Part shown: positions 7,785 through 16,887 of the stretch, in pieces
Layout: every line of letters starts with the position of its first letter
Numbering within the stretch: position 1 is the first letter of the stretch
Origin: Sphingomonas sp.
GTDB taxonomy: Bacteria; Pseudomonadota; Alphaproteobacteria; Sphingomonadales; Sphingomonadaceae
Direction: 5' to 3'
Assembly: GCA_019744885.1 (NCBI GenBank)
Contig: JAIETY010000170.1
Coordinates: forward strand, 1 to 42,428
DNA: 42,428 bases
Notes under the pieces: generated by a model
Told to the model about the DNA's origin: nothing
Databases searched by the model: none
The model's input: the letters and a program-made list of their open reading frames with translations, nothing else
Made by a program: the position numbers and the translations under genes

Positions 7785-8495
7785 GTGAAAAGAATGTTCG
7801 GCGCATTTTTGGCCTTGAGCGCGGCTGGGGCCTGCTCGCACGGTCCGGCGCTAACGCCACGGACGCAACTTCAGGTGCTGACGCAGCAAGAGTTGCCCAC
7901 GCCCAATCTGCAAGATTTGGTGCAACCGTCGCGCAATTTCGTGATCGGCCCTTACGACAAGCTGTCAATCGACGTCTATGGTACCGACGATCTGAAGCGC
8001 GAACGTATTGAGGTTGACGGTAGCGGCCAGGTTCAGTTCCCCTTCGCGGGCACGCTGCAGGCGGGGGGCAAGACCCCCAAGGAACTTGCCGAAGTGATTA
8101 CTGCGAGGATATCTAAGTATGTTCGAGATCCGCAGGTGACTGTCAACCTTATCGAAGCGACGAGCTCCGCCATTACGGTCGACGGCCAGGTAAAAAAGCC
8201 GGGTCTGTATCCCGTCATTGGACGGATGACGCTGAACCGATCAATCGCGTCGGCGGAGGGCTTGTCCGATTTTGCCAAGGTTGAAGAGGTTGTCGTTTTC
8301 CGGACAGTCGGCGGAAAGGACTATGCTGCGCTGTATGATCTCGCTGCGATCCGGCGCGGCGCCTATGCCGATCCAGAGATTTTCGCCAATGATATCATTG
8401 TGGTCGGCGACTCCCCGTCCCGGCGATTTATGCACGACCTCGTCACAATCGCGCCGACGCTTGTCGCACCGATTGTTACTATCCTCGCGCGTTAA
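7785..8495 (+). CDS. Polysaccharide export protein, short OPX/GumB-like lipoprotein
   Basis: The product is 236 residues. It has an N-terminal export signal with a possible lipobox cysteine at residue 17 (SAAGACSHG). A poly_export domain follows, starting near NFVIGPYDKLSIDVYG, with the DGSGQVQFPFAGTL core, and then one SLBB-like domain around ITVDGQVKKPGLYPVIG. The length matches GumB (about 230 residues) rather than Wza (about 380), so the Wza C-terminal amphipathic helix is absent. GTG at 7785 is chosen because AAGGGGAA lies about 9 nt upstream; ATG at 7794 is possible. The next gene encodes the GumC/Wzc-like partner. It likely forms the periplasmic/outer-membrane part of the export channel, perhaps with a separate outer-membrane barrel not found here. 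Confidence 0.92.
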   Translation: MKRMFGAFLALSAAGACSHGPALTPRTQLQVLTQQELPTPNLQDLVQPSRNFVIGPYDKLSIDVYGTDDLKRERIEVDGSGQVQFPFAGTLQAGGKTPKELAEVITARISKYVRDPQVTVNLIEATSSAITVDGQVKKPGLYPVIGRMTLNRSIASAEGLSDFAKVEEVVVFRTVGGKDYAALYDLAAIRRGAYADPEIFANDIIVVGDSPSRRFMHDLVTIAPTLVAPIVTILAR

Positions 8496-8507
8496 TAGGC
8501 TATCGTC

Positions 8508-10739
8508 ATGAATGCATTCGAGACCGCACCCGGCGCAGCCCTAGTGCCGGCTGGTGGTTCCAGAGACGCGCTGGCGCCTTGGCAAGCTTCTTCGCTCCCA
8601 AAAGACCATGAGCCCGCAATCTCACAGTGGCTTCGCGTCCTTTCCAAATGGCGCTGGTTGATTCTCGCGGCCACGCTGGCCGGTCTGGCCATTTCGATTG
8701 GTTTGACTCTGGTCATGACCAAGCAATATACCGCCGAGATCACGCTCGATATCTCGCGCGAAGATAGCAGCAATTTGGACATTTCGAGTTCCAAATCGAC
8801 TCCGATATTTGCTGACCAAGAATTTTATCAAACCCAGTATGGGTTGCTTCGCGCGCGCTCGGTGGCCGAGGCAGTTACGACAAAGCTCAAACTATCCGAG
8901 AATCGGAAATTCTTGCGCCTTTTCGGTATCCGTACTGAGTCGAACCTGTTCGACAGTTCGACACAACCGCTGCCCGCGACAACTCGACCAGCCCGCCAGA
9001 ATGAGGCGATTAAGGCGCTTATTGGTTCGATTTCCGTTTCGCCGGTTCGCAATTCACGCTTGGTGACGATTGGTTTCGAGAGCCCTGATCCGAAGATGTC
9101 CGCCGATATTGCCAACGCCTGGGCGGAACAGTTTATCCAGCGCAACCTTGCGCGCCGCTTTGATGCGAATAGCTACGCCCGTAATTTTCTCGAAGAACGT
9201 CTGGCGCAGATGAAGTCCAAGCTCGAAGAATCAGAGCGTCGGCTGGTCGAATATGCTTCGCAGAACCGGCTCATCACGATTGGATCTCCATCGAATGATG
9301 CCAACACCCGGAGCACCGATCGTTCCGTGGTGTCGGACTCGCTCGAGGCATTGAATGGGCAGCTTGCCTTGGCACGGGGAGCCAGGATCGCGGCCGAGGC
9401 CCGGATGCGTGGAAGCAATGGCGTTACGACAGAAAACTTGAACAATCCCGCCATCAACTCGCTTCGCCAAAAGCGTGCCGAAGTAGCCGCCGACGCGGCG
9501 AAGCTCCGCGCCCAATTCAATCAGGATTACCCTCCGTTGCTTTCCTTGACTGCACAGCTTCGCGAGCTCGATCAGAGCATCGCGCGCGAGGAGGGGCGCG
9601 GTCGTTCAGTTCTTACGTCTGGCTATCAGCAGGCGCTGGCACAAGAAAATGCGCTGCAGGCCCAGGTCAATACGCTCGAAAATGAAGCGCTAAATCAGCG
9701 TAGGCTGAACATTCAGTACAACATTTATCAGCGCGATGCCGATACCAATCGGGAGCTCTATAATGCGCTGCTACAGCGATATAAGCAGGTCGGAATTGCT
9801 GGCGGCATTGGCTCAAATAACGTCTCAGTTGTCGATCGTGCGCTCCCCCCAACGCGCCAGTCATCACCGAAGCCATTAATCAACGTCCTGATCGGACTGA
9901 TTATCGGCGCAGGTATCGGTGTCGGTCTTGCGCTTATCCTCGACCAGTTCGACGATGCCATCGCGGTCCCTGACGACATCGAGCGGCTCTTCCGGATCTC
10001 GTGCCTCGGCACGGTACCAAAGTTCCCGAGCGAAGACCGAATGGAAGAGCTCCGGGACCGAAAGTCGGCGGTTTCGGAGGCCATGCTGTCGTTCGAGGCG
10101 AGCCTTCGATTCGCCACGCCGGATGGGATGCCACGCAGCTTGCTCATCACCAGTTCGGTGCCGGGCGAAGGGAAGTCGACCACTACCCTCGCTCTCGCCA
10201 TGACGCTTGCCCGGCTCGGCCGCAGCGTGTTGCTAATCGACGCCGACATGCGATCGCCCACACAGCACTTCCTGCTCGATCTCAACAACTTTACAGGTCT
10301 TGCCAATATTTTGACGGGCAATGGAACGCTGCATCAGGTCGTTCAGGAAACGACTCAGGAGAATCTTACGTTGCTCGCTGCCGGGCCGACCCCGCCCAAT
10401 GCCGCCGAATTGTTTGGCGGATCGCAGGTCGATGCAATCATTGCGGCGGCGCTGCAGGAATATGACTTTGTCCTGTTCGATGCGCCCCCCGTGATGGCGC
10501 TCGCAGACGCGCCATTGCTCGCCAGCCATGTCGGTGGAACGGTGCTCGTGATCGAATCGGGGGCGACGCGGACGCGGCAAATCCGCACGGCGGTTGTACG
10601 GCTGACTTCCGCACACGCTCGGTTGCTAGGGGGCCTGCTGACCAAGTTTGACGCGAAGCCATTCAGTTACGGCTACGGCTACGGCTACGGCTACGGCTAC
10701 GGCTACGGCAAAACGCTTACTTCCAAGACGAATGACTGA
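8508..10739 (+). CDS. Polysaccharide co-polymerase fused to bacterial tyrosine kinase (Wzc/GumC type)
   Basis: The product is 743 residues. Its order is a cytoplasmic N-terminus, a first membrane helix (about 50-70), a Wzz-type periplasmic region with long coiled-coil stretches (about 220-420), a second membrane helix (about 455-478) and a cytoplasmic BY-kinase domain. Kinase motifs are complete: Walker A SSVPGEGKST (549-558, Lys556), Walker A' VLLIDADMR (574-582) and Walker B FVLFDAPPV (from 654). The C-terminus carries the tyrosine cluster, here seven Tyr alternating with Gly (721-734). The family controls chain length and export with the OPX partner encoded 12 bp upstream. Autophosphorylation of the tail is expected from family knowledge. 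No low-molecular-weight tyrosine phosphatase was found beside it. Confidence 0.96.
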   Translation: MNAFETAPGAALVPAGGSRDALAPWQASSLPKDHEPAISQWLRVLSKWRWLILAATLAGLAISIGLTLVMTKQYTAEITLDISREDSSNLDISSSKSTPIFADQEFYQTQYGLLRARSVAEAVTTKLKLSENRKFLRLFGIRTESNLFDSSTQPLPATTRPARQNEAIKALIGSISVSPVRNSRLVTIGFESPDPKMSADIANAWAEQFIQRNLARRFDANSYARNFLEERLAQMKSKLEESERRLVEYASQNRLITIGSPSNDANTRSTDRSVVSDSLEALNGQLALARGARIAAEARMRGSNGVTTENLNNPAINSLRQKRAEVAADAAKLRAQFNQDYPPLLSLTAQLRELDQSIAREEGRGRSVLTSGYQQALAQENALQAQVNTLENEALNQRRLNIQYNIYQRDADTNRELYNALLQRYKQVGIAGGIGSNNVSVVDRALPPTRQSSPKPLINVLIGLIIGAGIGVGLALILDQFDDAIAVPDDIERLFRISCLGTVPKFPSEDRMEELRDRKSAVSEAMLSFEASLRFATPDGMPRSLLITSSVPGEGKSTTTLALAMTLARLGRSVLLIDADMRSPTQHFLLDLNNFTGLANILTGNGTLHQVVQETTQENLTLLAAGPTPPNAAELFGGSQVDAIIAAALQEYDFVLFDAPPVMALADAPLLASHVGGTVLVIESGATRTRQIRTAVVRLTSAHARLLGGLLTKFDAKPFSYGYGYGYGYGYGYGKTLTSKTND
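10668..10709 (+). repeat. (TACGGC)7 in-frame hexanucleotide repeat coding for Tyr-Gly x7
   Basis: Seven perfect copies of the 6-bp unit TACGGC run from 10668 to 10709 without a single substitution. They encode the alternating Tyr-Gly tail of the BY-kinase. As the unit is 6 bp, slippage would change the number of tyrosines without shifting frame. The use of identical codons throughout suggests recent expansion, or strong constraint at the DNA level. Confidence 0.95.
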
Positions 10740-10781
10740 CGTGGGCGCCAATGGACGCCAATCAGCTGCCGGTCGTGTTCG

Positions 10782-11576
10782 GTGAAGTGGGTGGTTTTCC
10801 GGTCTTTCGTGGTGGTGTCGGCAGTCACCATAGCGCTGTATTCGCTGCTCGATGGGGTCGTGGCCATTGATCGCCAAACTCGACCCGAACTCGCGCTTGG
10901 TATCATTGGATATGATGCGCCAGCCCAAGCGCAACTTGCTAGTCGGATGCAATTGAAGCCTGACACGGCGACGGATGGCGCGACCGCAATGTCGCTTGCG
11001 AAGATGGCGCTGCGCAGAGAACCCGGCAGCGCCACCGCTGCGCGCGTGATCGGATTTGTCAAGTTGGCAGATGGCGACGTTCGCGGCGCTCTGCAGGCAC
11101 TTAATTACGCTCACGAACTGACCCGGCGCGACCTTGCCGCCGAGCTCTGGTTGGTCGAGTATGCGGTTCAACGCGGCGATGCGCGCAAGGCTTTGAACCA
11201 CATGGATGCCGCAGCCAGCACCAATGTGGAGATTCGGCCGACGTTATTTCCGATCATGGCGAGCGCCATCGCCGATCCTCGCCTCGCGCCGCCGATGACA
11301 GACATGCTCGCTCGCAAACCACAGTGGCTCTATGAATTTCTGCTGAGAGCCGCGCAGGGCAATCTGACGCCGGAAGGTGGTTTTGAACGATCACCGTCGA
11401 GTACTGCCCAAGCGAAAGGTGCGCTTTTGCTGTTCGAAATGCTGGGCAAGCGTGGCGTCCCGCTCCAGCAGCAGCTGATCGACGCCTTGAATATCCGGTT
11501 TGCCGATCAAGACCCGGACCTCAAGCGTCGAACTGCCGCCTTGGCGCCGTTTGTGGCACCAAGCGTAGAGAGTTGA
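10782..11576 (+). CDS. Uncharacterised membrane-anchored TPR-like protein
   Basis: The product is 264 residues, beginning at GTG 10782. It has an N-terminal hydrophobic helix (VVFRSFVVVSAVTIALYSLLDGVVAI) that is probably an anchor or uncleaved signal. The rest is rich in short alpha-helical blocks, such as AMSLAKMALRREPGSATAARVIGFVKLADGDVRGALQAL (read in parts), resembling degenerate tetratricopeptide repeats. It lies 42 bp after the co-polymerase gene on the same strand, the usual spot for TPR accessory proteins in sphingomonad exopolysaccharide operons. A role as periplasmic scaffold for the export machinery is inferred from position. No catalytic motif is visible. The start is uncertain because no strong ribosome binding site was found. 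Confidence 0.72.
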   Translation: MKWVVFRSFVVVSAVTIALYSLLDGVVAIDRQTRPELALGIIGYDAPAQAQLASRMQLKPDTATDGATAMSLAKMALRREPGSATAARVIGFVKLADGDVRGALQALNYAHELTRRDLAAELWLVEYAVQRGDARKALNHMDAAASTNVEIRPTLFPIMASAIADPRLAPPMTDMLARKPQWLYEFLLRAAQGNLTPEGGFERSPSSTAQAKGALLLFEMLGKRGVPLQQQLIDALNIRFADQDPDLKRRTAALAPFVAPSVES

Positions 11577-12128
11577 TCCAATCCCGATGCCGATGACGCG
11601 GTCGTGCGCCATCGTCATCGCCAGACGGGGCAGGCTCGGTCGCGGCCACCGCAGATGTGTATTGCGCAGGCTGTTTTGTTGGTTCGCATTGCTTGAAGCG
11701 GTTGAGTGGGCTGCATGATCGAAAACCGCTCTAGCACGCGCCGAACGTCGCAGCAGCGCATTCGGACTGACCGCCCAACCTGCGAATGACCATTGCTGTT
11801 CCGGCATTGCTGCAGTAACGGCAGCCGAGTTAGCCGACGCCGTGCGGGGAGTTTCGCACTTCAATATGGTGCTGATTCTTATGCTGTCCCTCCCTCGCCT
11901 CACGTCGGCTGCGCTGACGCCTGCTGTCGCGATGACTAAGCAGAATGGCCGACCACTGAGAACAGAGGACGCTCACCTGCTGGCCAGCCGCGTGGCTAGC
12001 GTGCAATGCGGCGCTGCCATGGGGAAGTTCCCGTCGATCAATGCACTCGCGATCGCGAGGAGCGACCGCAACCAGCTATCACCACTTTCTGGCGTCGATC
12101 GCGATCCGGTAACGACGGGTTACTGACG
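11577..12128. other. Gene-free stretch between the export block and the GMC oxidoreductase
   Basis: No convincing gene is seen in these 552 bp. An 8-bp inverted repeat (CGATGACG at 11591-11598, CGTCATCG at 11613-11620, 14-nt loop) follows the TPR-like gene by 14 bp but has no T-run, so it is at best a weak transcript end. An open frame on the plus strand from 11842 to 12126 (GTG start, 94 codons) ends 2 bp before the oxidoreductase ATG, but its sequence resembles no family and it lacks a ribosome binding site. The promoter of the downstream operon probably lies here, unrecognised. Confidence 0.5.
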
Positions 12129-13667
12129 ATGTTGAAGGATGGACGGCAGCTTGCTCCGCCCGATCGACCGACGCGAAGCGACGTGGTGATTTGCGGCGGC
12201 GGTACCGTCGGGCTCTTGCTTGCCCGGACCCTCGCCGATGCGGGCAAGCATGTTATCGTCGTTGAGGCTGGTGGTCCGGTGTCGACGATGGATTTCAATG
12301 CCGACATGGGCGTTGCCGGTGGTCGTGACCATCTCGGCTATCTCGCTGGACGTGGTGCAGGGCTTGGCGGTACGAGCGCCTACTGGGGCGGCCAGCTTGC
12401 GGAATTCAACCGCGAAGACTTTGCAGCCTGGCCTATCGATCTCGACGAGGTCGCGCCTTGGTACGCCAAAGCCTATGATCTGTTGGGAGTCCCGCGCCCG
12501 AAGGCGCTTGCCGAAATGCAGCAGCTGATCGGGAGCGAAGTCGCCGATCCAAATGCGTCGGTCGAGCGCTTCTTCACACTGTGGCTCGACCAGCCGAATC
12601 TGGCGACGATGCTTTCAACCTATGTGCGCAAGCACCAGCGGATGGAGATCGTGCTCAATTCGCGTGTGACCGGGTGGGAATTTGAGGGCAGCCGCATGAC
12701 CGGCGTGACCGTGGCAGTCGGTGACGCCAGCTGGACGATCGCGGCCGACGCAGTCGTCCTTGCATGCGGGACGATCGAGAATACGCGGATCATGCTGAAT
12801 ACCGCTCAGCGCGCCGCTACACCTTGGCATGGCAACCCACGCATCGGCCGCGCGTTCCAGGATCATCTGGGTGGCAAGATTGCCCGGGTCGAAGTGCTCG
12901 ACGAACGCAAATTGCGCGATACGTTCGAAAACGGGCGAATCGCTGGTTCGCGCTTCCAACCCAAACTTCGCTTCAGCCATGCTCACGGTCGTCCCGATGG
13001 CCTCGGGATGGCCGGTATGCTGTCCTATGAAAGCAATGTCTCGGAGAACCTCTCCAACTTGAAACGGACCGCGCGGGCGATCATGCACGGGACGCAGTTT
13101 TCAGGGCTCGCGACGCTGCCGCGCGATGTGCTTGCCGTCGGGCGGGCATTCGTGCCGCTCACGATGCGCTATCTTCGCGACCGCCGCGTTATGGCGATGT
13201 GGGACCGGTCGATCGACTATAGTGTCCAGGCCGAACAAAGACCGATCGCCGATAGCCGCATCATGCTCACCGACGGCCCTACCGACCGTTACGGTTGGGC
13301 AAAGGCAAGCATCTGCTGGAAGGTCGATGGCGTAGAGGTCTGCGCGATCCGGAACTTCGCCATCGCGAGCGATACGTACCTTCAGCAGCGCGGCATCGCA
13401 CGACTGGTGCCCGCCCCCGCCCTGCTCGATGGCGATCCGGCGTTTCTCGACACACTGGTCGATACGTACCACCAAGCCGGAGGGCTTTGCATGTCGGCGC
13501 GTGCCGAGGACGGGGTCGTCGATCAGAATTGCCGAGTTTGGGAAGTCGACAATCTCTACGTCGTGGGCGCGGCGGTCTTCCCATCGTCGAGCCATGCGAA
13601 CGTGACCTTCACTGCGCTCGCGCTGGCCGTAAGGTTGGGTGAGCATTTGTCACGGGAAGTGCGATGA
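12129..13667 (+). CDS. GMC-family FAD-dependent oxidoreductase
   Basis: The product is 512 residues. The N-terminal FAD-binding motif VVICGGGTVGLLLARTLADAG is followed about 20 residues on by VVEAGG, the ribose-binding acid. The GLGGTSAYWGGQL segment and the C-terminal NLYVVGAAVFPSSSHANVTFTALALA block are typical of the GMC family, where the terminal His/Asn region forms the active site. GMC enzymes oxidise alcohols, often sugars or polyols. ATG at 12129 is chosen; the frame is open upstream to 12006 but without family sequence. The stop overlaps the aldo/keto reductase start by 4 bp (ATGA), so the two are coupled. The substrate is unknown; a carbohydrate or lipid-linked intermediate is inferred from context. 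Confidence 0.9.
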   Translation: MLKDGRQLAPPDRPTRSDVVICGGGTVGLLLARTLADAGKHVIVVEAGGPVSTMDFNADMGVAGGRDHLGYLAGRGAGLGGTSAYWGGQLAEFNREDFAAWPIDLDEVAPWYAKAYDLLGVPRPKALAEMQQLIGSEVADPNASVERFFTLWLDQPNLATMLSTYVRKHQRMEIVLNSRVTGWEFEGSRMTGVTVAVGDASWTIAADAVVLACGTIENTRIMLNTAQRAATPWHGNPRIGRAFQDHLGGKIARVEVLDERKLRDTFENGRIAGSRFQPKLRFSHAHGRPDGLGMAGMLSYESNVSENLSNLKRTARAIMHGTQFSGLATLPRDVLAVGRAFVPLTMRYLRDRRVMAMWDRSIDYSVQAEQRPIADSRIMLTDGPTDRYGWAKASICWKVDGVEVCAIRNFAIASDTYLQQRGIARLVPAPALLDGDPAFLDTLVDTYHQAGGLCMSARAEDGVVDQNCRVWEVDNLYVVGAAVFPSSSHANVTFTALALAVRLGEHLSREVR

Positions 13668-14464
13668 CGAAATCAACGATCGACCGCCTCGGATTGGGTT
13701 GTGCCCGGCTTTATGGTGGTGCCGACATCAAGGAGTCTCGGCGTCTCGTCGAAACCGCGCTTGCCCTGGGCATCCGCTATTTTGACACGGCCCCTTATTA
13801 CGGGAGCGGCTGGTCCGAACAGGTTCTCGGCGACGTCCTGCACGGCGTCGACGACGTCATGATCACGACCAAGATCGGTCTCGGCCGGCCCTCAAGTCCG
13901 GTTCAACCGAGCCCGGTGCGACGCTTGTACCGATCAATCGCAAAGCCCGTACTTGCGCGCTTCCCAGCCTTGAAGGGCAAGTTGCTGAGCGCGGCACGCG
14001 GATCATCGCCGCAAGCCCCGAAACCGACCGTCAGGGCCTTTCCACGCGACACGCTCCGCGCCGAACTTGATGCCAGCCTTGCCGCGCTCCGGCGCGATCG
14101 CCTCTACGCCATGCTGGTGCACGAGCCCGACCAATTTGCCCTCGATGACGACGACCGCGCGGCATTTCAAACGCTCGTCGACGAGGGGCGCATCGGCAGC
14201 TTTGGTCTCGGCCTCGATCGTACACTGCCACATGCGCCAGCGTTCGGCACAATCATGCAGTCGCGCTATTTGGCACGCGCCGAACGCGACGATACCGGCA
14301 TCTCGCGTATCTTCCACGGCGTGCTGCGCCATCGCGGTGACGAGAAGGCAACGACACGCTTGGCGCGAATCCTGTCCGACGAGCCCGACGCGCGGATTTT
14401 GCTGTCGGTTTCGACTGTCGGCCAGCTGCGTGAACTTCACAACGCGGCACGGGGGATTGGCTGA
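13664..14464 (+). CDS. Aldo/keto reductase family protein
   Basis: The product is 266 residues with the aldo/keto reductase TIM-barrel motifs: LGLGCARLYGG at the N-terminus, the catalytic Asp and Tyr in YFDTAPYYGSGWSEQVLG, the Lys strand MITTKIG, and VHEPD carrying the catalytic-site His. The family reduces carbonyls with NADPH. At 266 residues it is shorter than the usual 300-330, and the C-terminal loop region is compact (VSTVGQLREL), so the cofactor site should be checked. It overlaps the GMC oxidoreductase gene by 4 bp and is followed 3 bp later by the flippase gene, forming a tight three-gene set. It may act on the product of the oxidoreductase, for example oxidation followed by re-reduction that inverts a centre; this is inference. 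Confidence 0.88.
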   Translation: MTKSTIDRLGLGCARLYGGADIKESRRLVETALALGIRYFDTAPYYGSGWSEQVLGDVLHGVDDVMITTKIGLGRPSSPVQPSPVRRLYRSIAKPVLARFPALKGKLLSAARGSSPQAPKPTVRAFPRDTLRAELDASLAALRRDRLYAMLVHEPDQFALDDDDRAAFQTLVDEGRIGSFGLGLDRTLPHAPAFGTIMQSRYLARAERDDTGISRIFHGVLRHRGDEKATTRLARILSDEPDARILLSVSTVGQLRELHNAARGIG

Positions 14465-14467
14465 ACC

Positions 14468-15730
14468 ATGCTTCGCTCAATGGCGGTCATCATGCGGGGA
14501 ACCCTGCCGGCGCAGGCGATCGGCGTCCTGATTCTGCCGATCCTCGCGCGAAATTACGATCCAATCGCCTTCGGTCATTTTCAGCTCTTTCAGTCGATCG
14601 TAAACTTCCTGTTGTTCGGTGCGTCGCTCCGCCTTGAGCTATTGATCCTGCGCGCCGACGATGATGAACTCGAGCCGTTGCTTCGCGCCTGCCTGACGCT
14701 CAATCTGGCATTCGCGGCGATCGTCGCCGCTGGATTCGCGGTTGTCCAGCTAACCCAAGTTGCCGCTATTCCATTCCCTTTGATCCTGCCATCGCTGGCC
14801 GTCGCCTTCGCCGGCATCGTGCAGAGCCAGAGCTACTTGCTGCTGCGCGAAGAACGCTTTGCGACGCTTGGAACACTCAAGCTGAAGCAATCAGTCGCCT
14901 ATGCGACGGTTGCACTTGCGCTCGCCTTTGTGTGGCCCACACTTGATGGGATTATCATCGCCGACGTCGTCGGCAGGGCAGCGACATTTGCTGCCTTGTG
15001 GCGCCACCAGATCGCCTGTGGCCACGCCCGTTTCGTCCGCCCCGCGAGTATCGGCAATACCTGGAAATTCCTCGTCGCCCACCGGGCCCAGCCGATCATC
15101 GCATTGCCCGGCGTGGTGATGAATGCCACGGCGGCCGCGCTCATGCCGATCAATTTCTTCGCCGCCTATGGCGCGTCGGTTGCAGGACAATTTGCACTGG
15201 TCGAGCGCGGGCTCGGTCTACCGGTCGCAATGGTGGTGTTTGCAATGCTGCAGGTTTACTCCTCGCGGCTCAGCGCGTTGCACCGCGCACGCGATGCGGG
15301 GCTCGCTCGCTTCACCCGCCGAACCGTCACCATCACCGCTGCGATCGCGCTCGTTCCGGCAGTCATCGCGTGGTGGATTCTGCCCAGCCTGTTTGTCTTT
15401 GTGTTCGGGCCAGCATGGGCAATGGCCGGCAAGATGGCACAGATAATGGTCCCGGCTTACTGGCTGACGTTCGCGGGAGGATCGATCAACATGACCTTCA
15501 TGACGCTCGGCCACAACCGGCTGCAGACCGGCTGGGAGTTTGGGTACCTGGTGTGCATGAGCGCAGTTTGGGTCGCTGCTGCAGTGCTTCATCTCGACGC
15601 GCTCGGGACGATCACCGCGTTCTCGATCGCGCTGTCGCTTTCGCATGTGAGCTTCATCGTGCTCGCCCTATGGTCGACGCATCGGATGGCGCGGCACAAC
15701 AGCGAGATGGCATTGCCAGCCGTGGGATAG
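14468..15730 (+). CDS. Polysaccharide flippase (Wzx/MOP superfamily)
   Basis: The product is 420 residues, very hydrophobic, with about 12 predicted membrane helices spread along its length. The N-terminal sequence (RGTLPAQAIGVLILPILARNYDPIAFGHFQLFQSIVNF) has the pattern of polysaccharide biosynthesis (Polysacc_synt/MATE-like) flippases, including the LARNYDPIAFG helix break typical of Wzx. Such proteins move undecaprenyl-linked repeat units across the inner membrane. It is the only flippase seen in the window. It begins 3 bp after the aldo/keto reductase stop. Downstream, 99 bp separate it from the methyltransferase. Confidence 0.9.
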   Translation: MLRSMAVIMRGTLPAQAIGVLILPILARNYDPIAFGHFQLFQSIVNFLLFGASLRLELLILRADDDELEPLLRACLTLNLAFAAIVAAGFAVVQLTQVAAIPFPLILPSLAVAFAGIVQSQSYLLLREERFATLGTLKLKQSVAYATVALALAFVWPTLDGIIIADVVGRAATFAALWRHQIACGHARFVRPASIGNTWKFLVAHRAQPIIALPGVVMNATAAALMPINFFAAYGASVAGQFALVERGLGLPVAMVVFAMLQVYSSRLSALHRARDAGLARFTRRTVTITAAIALVPAVIAWWILPSLFVFVFGPAWAMAGKMAQIMVPAYWLTFAGGSINMTFMTLGHNRLQTGWEFGYLVCMSAVWVAAAVLHLDALGTITAFSIALSLSHVSFIVLALWSTHRMARHNSEMALPAVG

Positions 15731-15829
15731 CAACCCATTGTATAAACGCAATTATTTCAAGCTTTATCCATGAGGCCTCGACATGGTGGAGCGCCGCTGT
15801 TAGTGCACCGCACATAGAAGGAGACGCAA

Positions 15830-16708
15830 ATGAACGCCACGTCGGTGCAGGTGCCCGGGGAGACCTCGGCTAGTGTCCCGCGGCGGACCTTCGACCGGAC
15901 CTCCGATATTTCGAAGCTTGACGGCTATACATCCTCCGGGGTCGAGCACCGTTGGACGATCTACGCCCCCTTCCTCGATTTAATCCCGCCTGGCAGTCCG
16001 GCGCTCGATTTCGGATGCGGATCGTTGTGCGAGAGCTTTGCGCTGGTTAGCCGCGGAATCGACGTCACTTCGGTCGATCTTGATCCTTCGACTATGGCGT
16101 CTTATCGCGACAATTACGTCTGGCCTCGGCCTCTGCGGCTGCTGACATTCGCGCAGGTGGCGGACGGCAAACTTTCCGACGACACATTCCGGCTGATCTG
16201 CTCGTTCGACGTGCTCGAACATGTCGAGGAACCCGGAGCACTGTTGGCGATGTTCGAACGCCATCTAACGAACGATGGCCTGCTGTTTCTGTCGGTACCC
16301 AACCGCTTTGCGCTCGTTGAGATCTTGTCGTGGGCTTGGTGGCGGCTTGGACTGTTGCGCGGGCGCGTGTTCGTGCCCGGTGAGCCTCATATCCAGTTCA
16401 AGTCCCCGCAGGAATGGCGACGCCTCATCGAAGCGAACGGAACGCTTGAGGTTGTGGCGCATGAAATGGCGATGGGATTTTTCGTGATCACTTGGTCGGC
16501 AGTTGTCGGTTTGCCGGCGCGCGCGATCGATTCCATCATACGCCGTCAGTTCGGCCGCCGCACAGCGGTCGAGGGTGCAGTGTTGCACCCGCGCTTGATG
16601 AAGTGCTTCTCCTGGCTAGACCGCCGTATGCCGCGCCGCATGGGCGTCCTGTCGGGGTCCAACCTGTTCGTTGCGCGCCGTCGCGCCGCCTCTGCGTCGC
16701 GCCCTTGA
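15830..16708 (+). CDS. Class I SAM-dependent methyltransferase
   Basis: The product is 292 residues. Motif I is LDFGCGSLCESFAL (near residue 56), the acidic end of strand 2 is VTSVDLD, and the post-motif region FRLICSFDVLEHVEEPGALL fits the Methyltransf_11/23 group with the DVLEHV string. An AAGGAGA ribosome binding site lies about 6 nt from ATG 15830. The C-terminal part contains a hydrophobic WSAVVGLPARAIDSII segment and ends with many basic residues. It probably O-methylates a sugar or lipid-linked intermediate, given the context. It is the last gene on this strand before the convergent fcl gene. Confidence 0.9.
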   Translation: MNATSVQVPGETSASVPRRTFDRTSDISKLDGYTSSGVEHRWTIYAPFLDLIPPGSPALDFGCGSLCESFALVSRGIDVTSVDLDPSTMASYRDNYVWPRPLRLLTFAQVADGKLSDDTFRLICSFDVLEHVEEPGALLAMFERHLTNDGLLFLSVPNRFALVEILSWAWWRLGLLRGRVFVPGEPHIQFKSPQEWRRLIEANGTLEVVAHEMAMGFFVITWSAVVGLPARAIDSIIRRQFGRRTAVEGAVLHPRLMKCFSWLDRRMPRRMGVLSGSNLFVARRRAASASRP

Positions 16709-16887
16709 ACCGTCAGTCCAGCTGCGGCATTGGCCCGGCAAGCTGGAACGGTAAGAAGACGTTACGCAAGGTGCGCGCTCTCGATCGCCACTTGCGCCTA
16801 GCCGCTCAGCGGGTTCGTCAAAGTCGTCGCTGTTAGTTGCGCCTATGGCCTGCAGCTCGAGCTACCGCAATCAGCGAGCGCGGATGA

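Noticed and set aside
11842..12126. 94-codon plus-strand frame before the GMC oxidoreductase
   Set aside because: It starts with GTG, has no ribosome binding site and no recognisable family; the leucine-rich start is only weakly signal-like.
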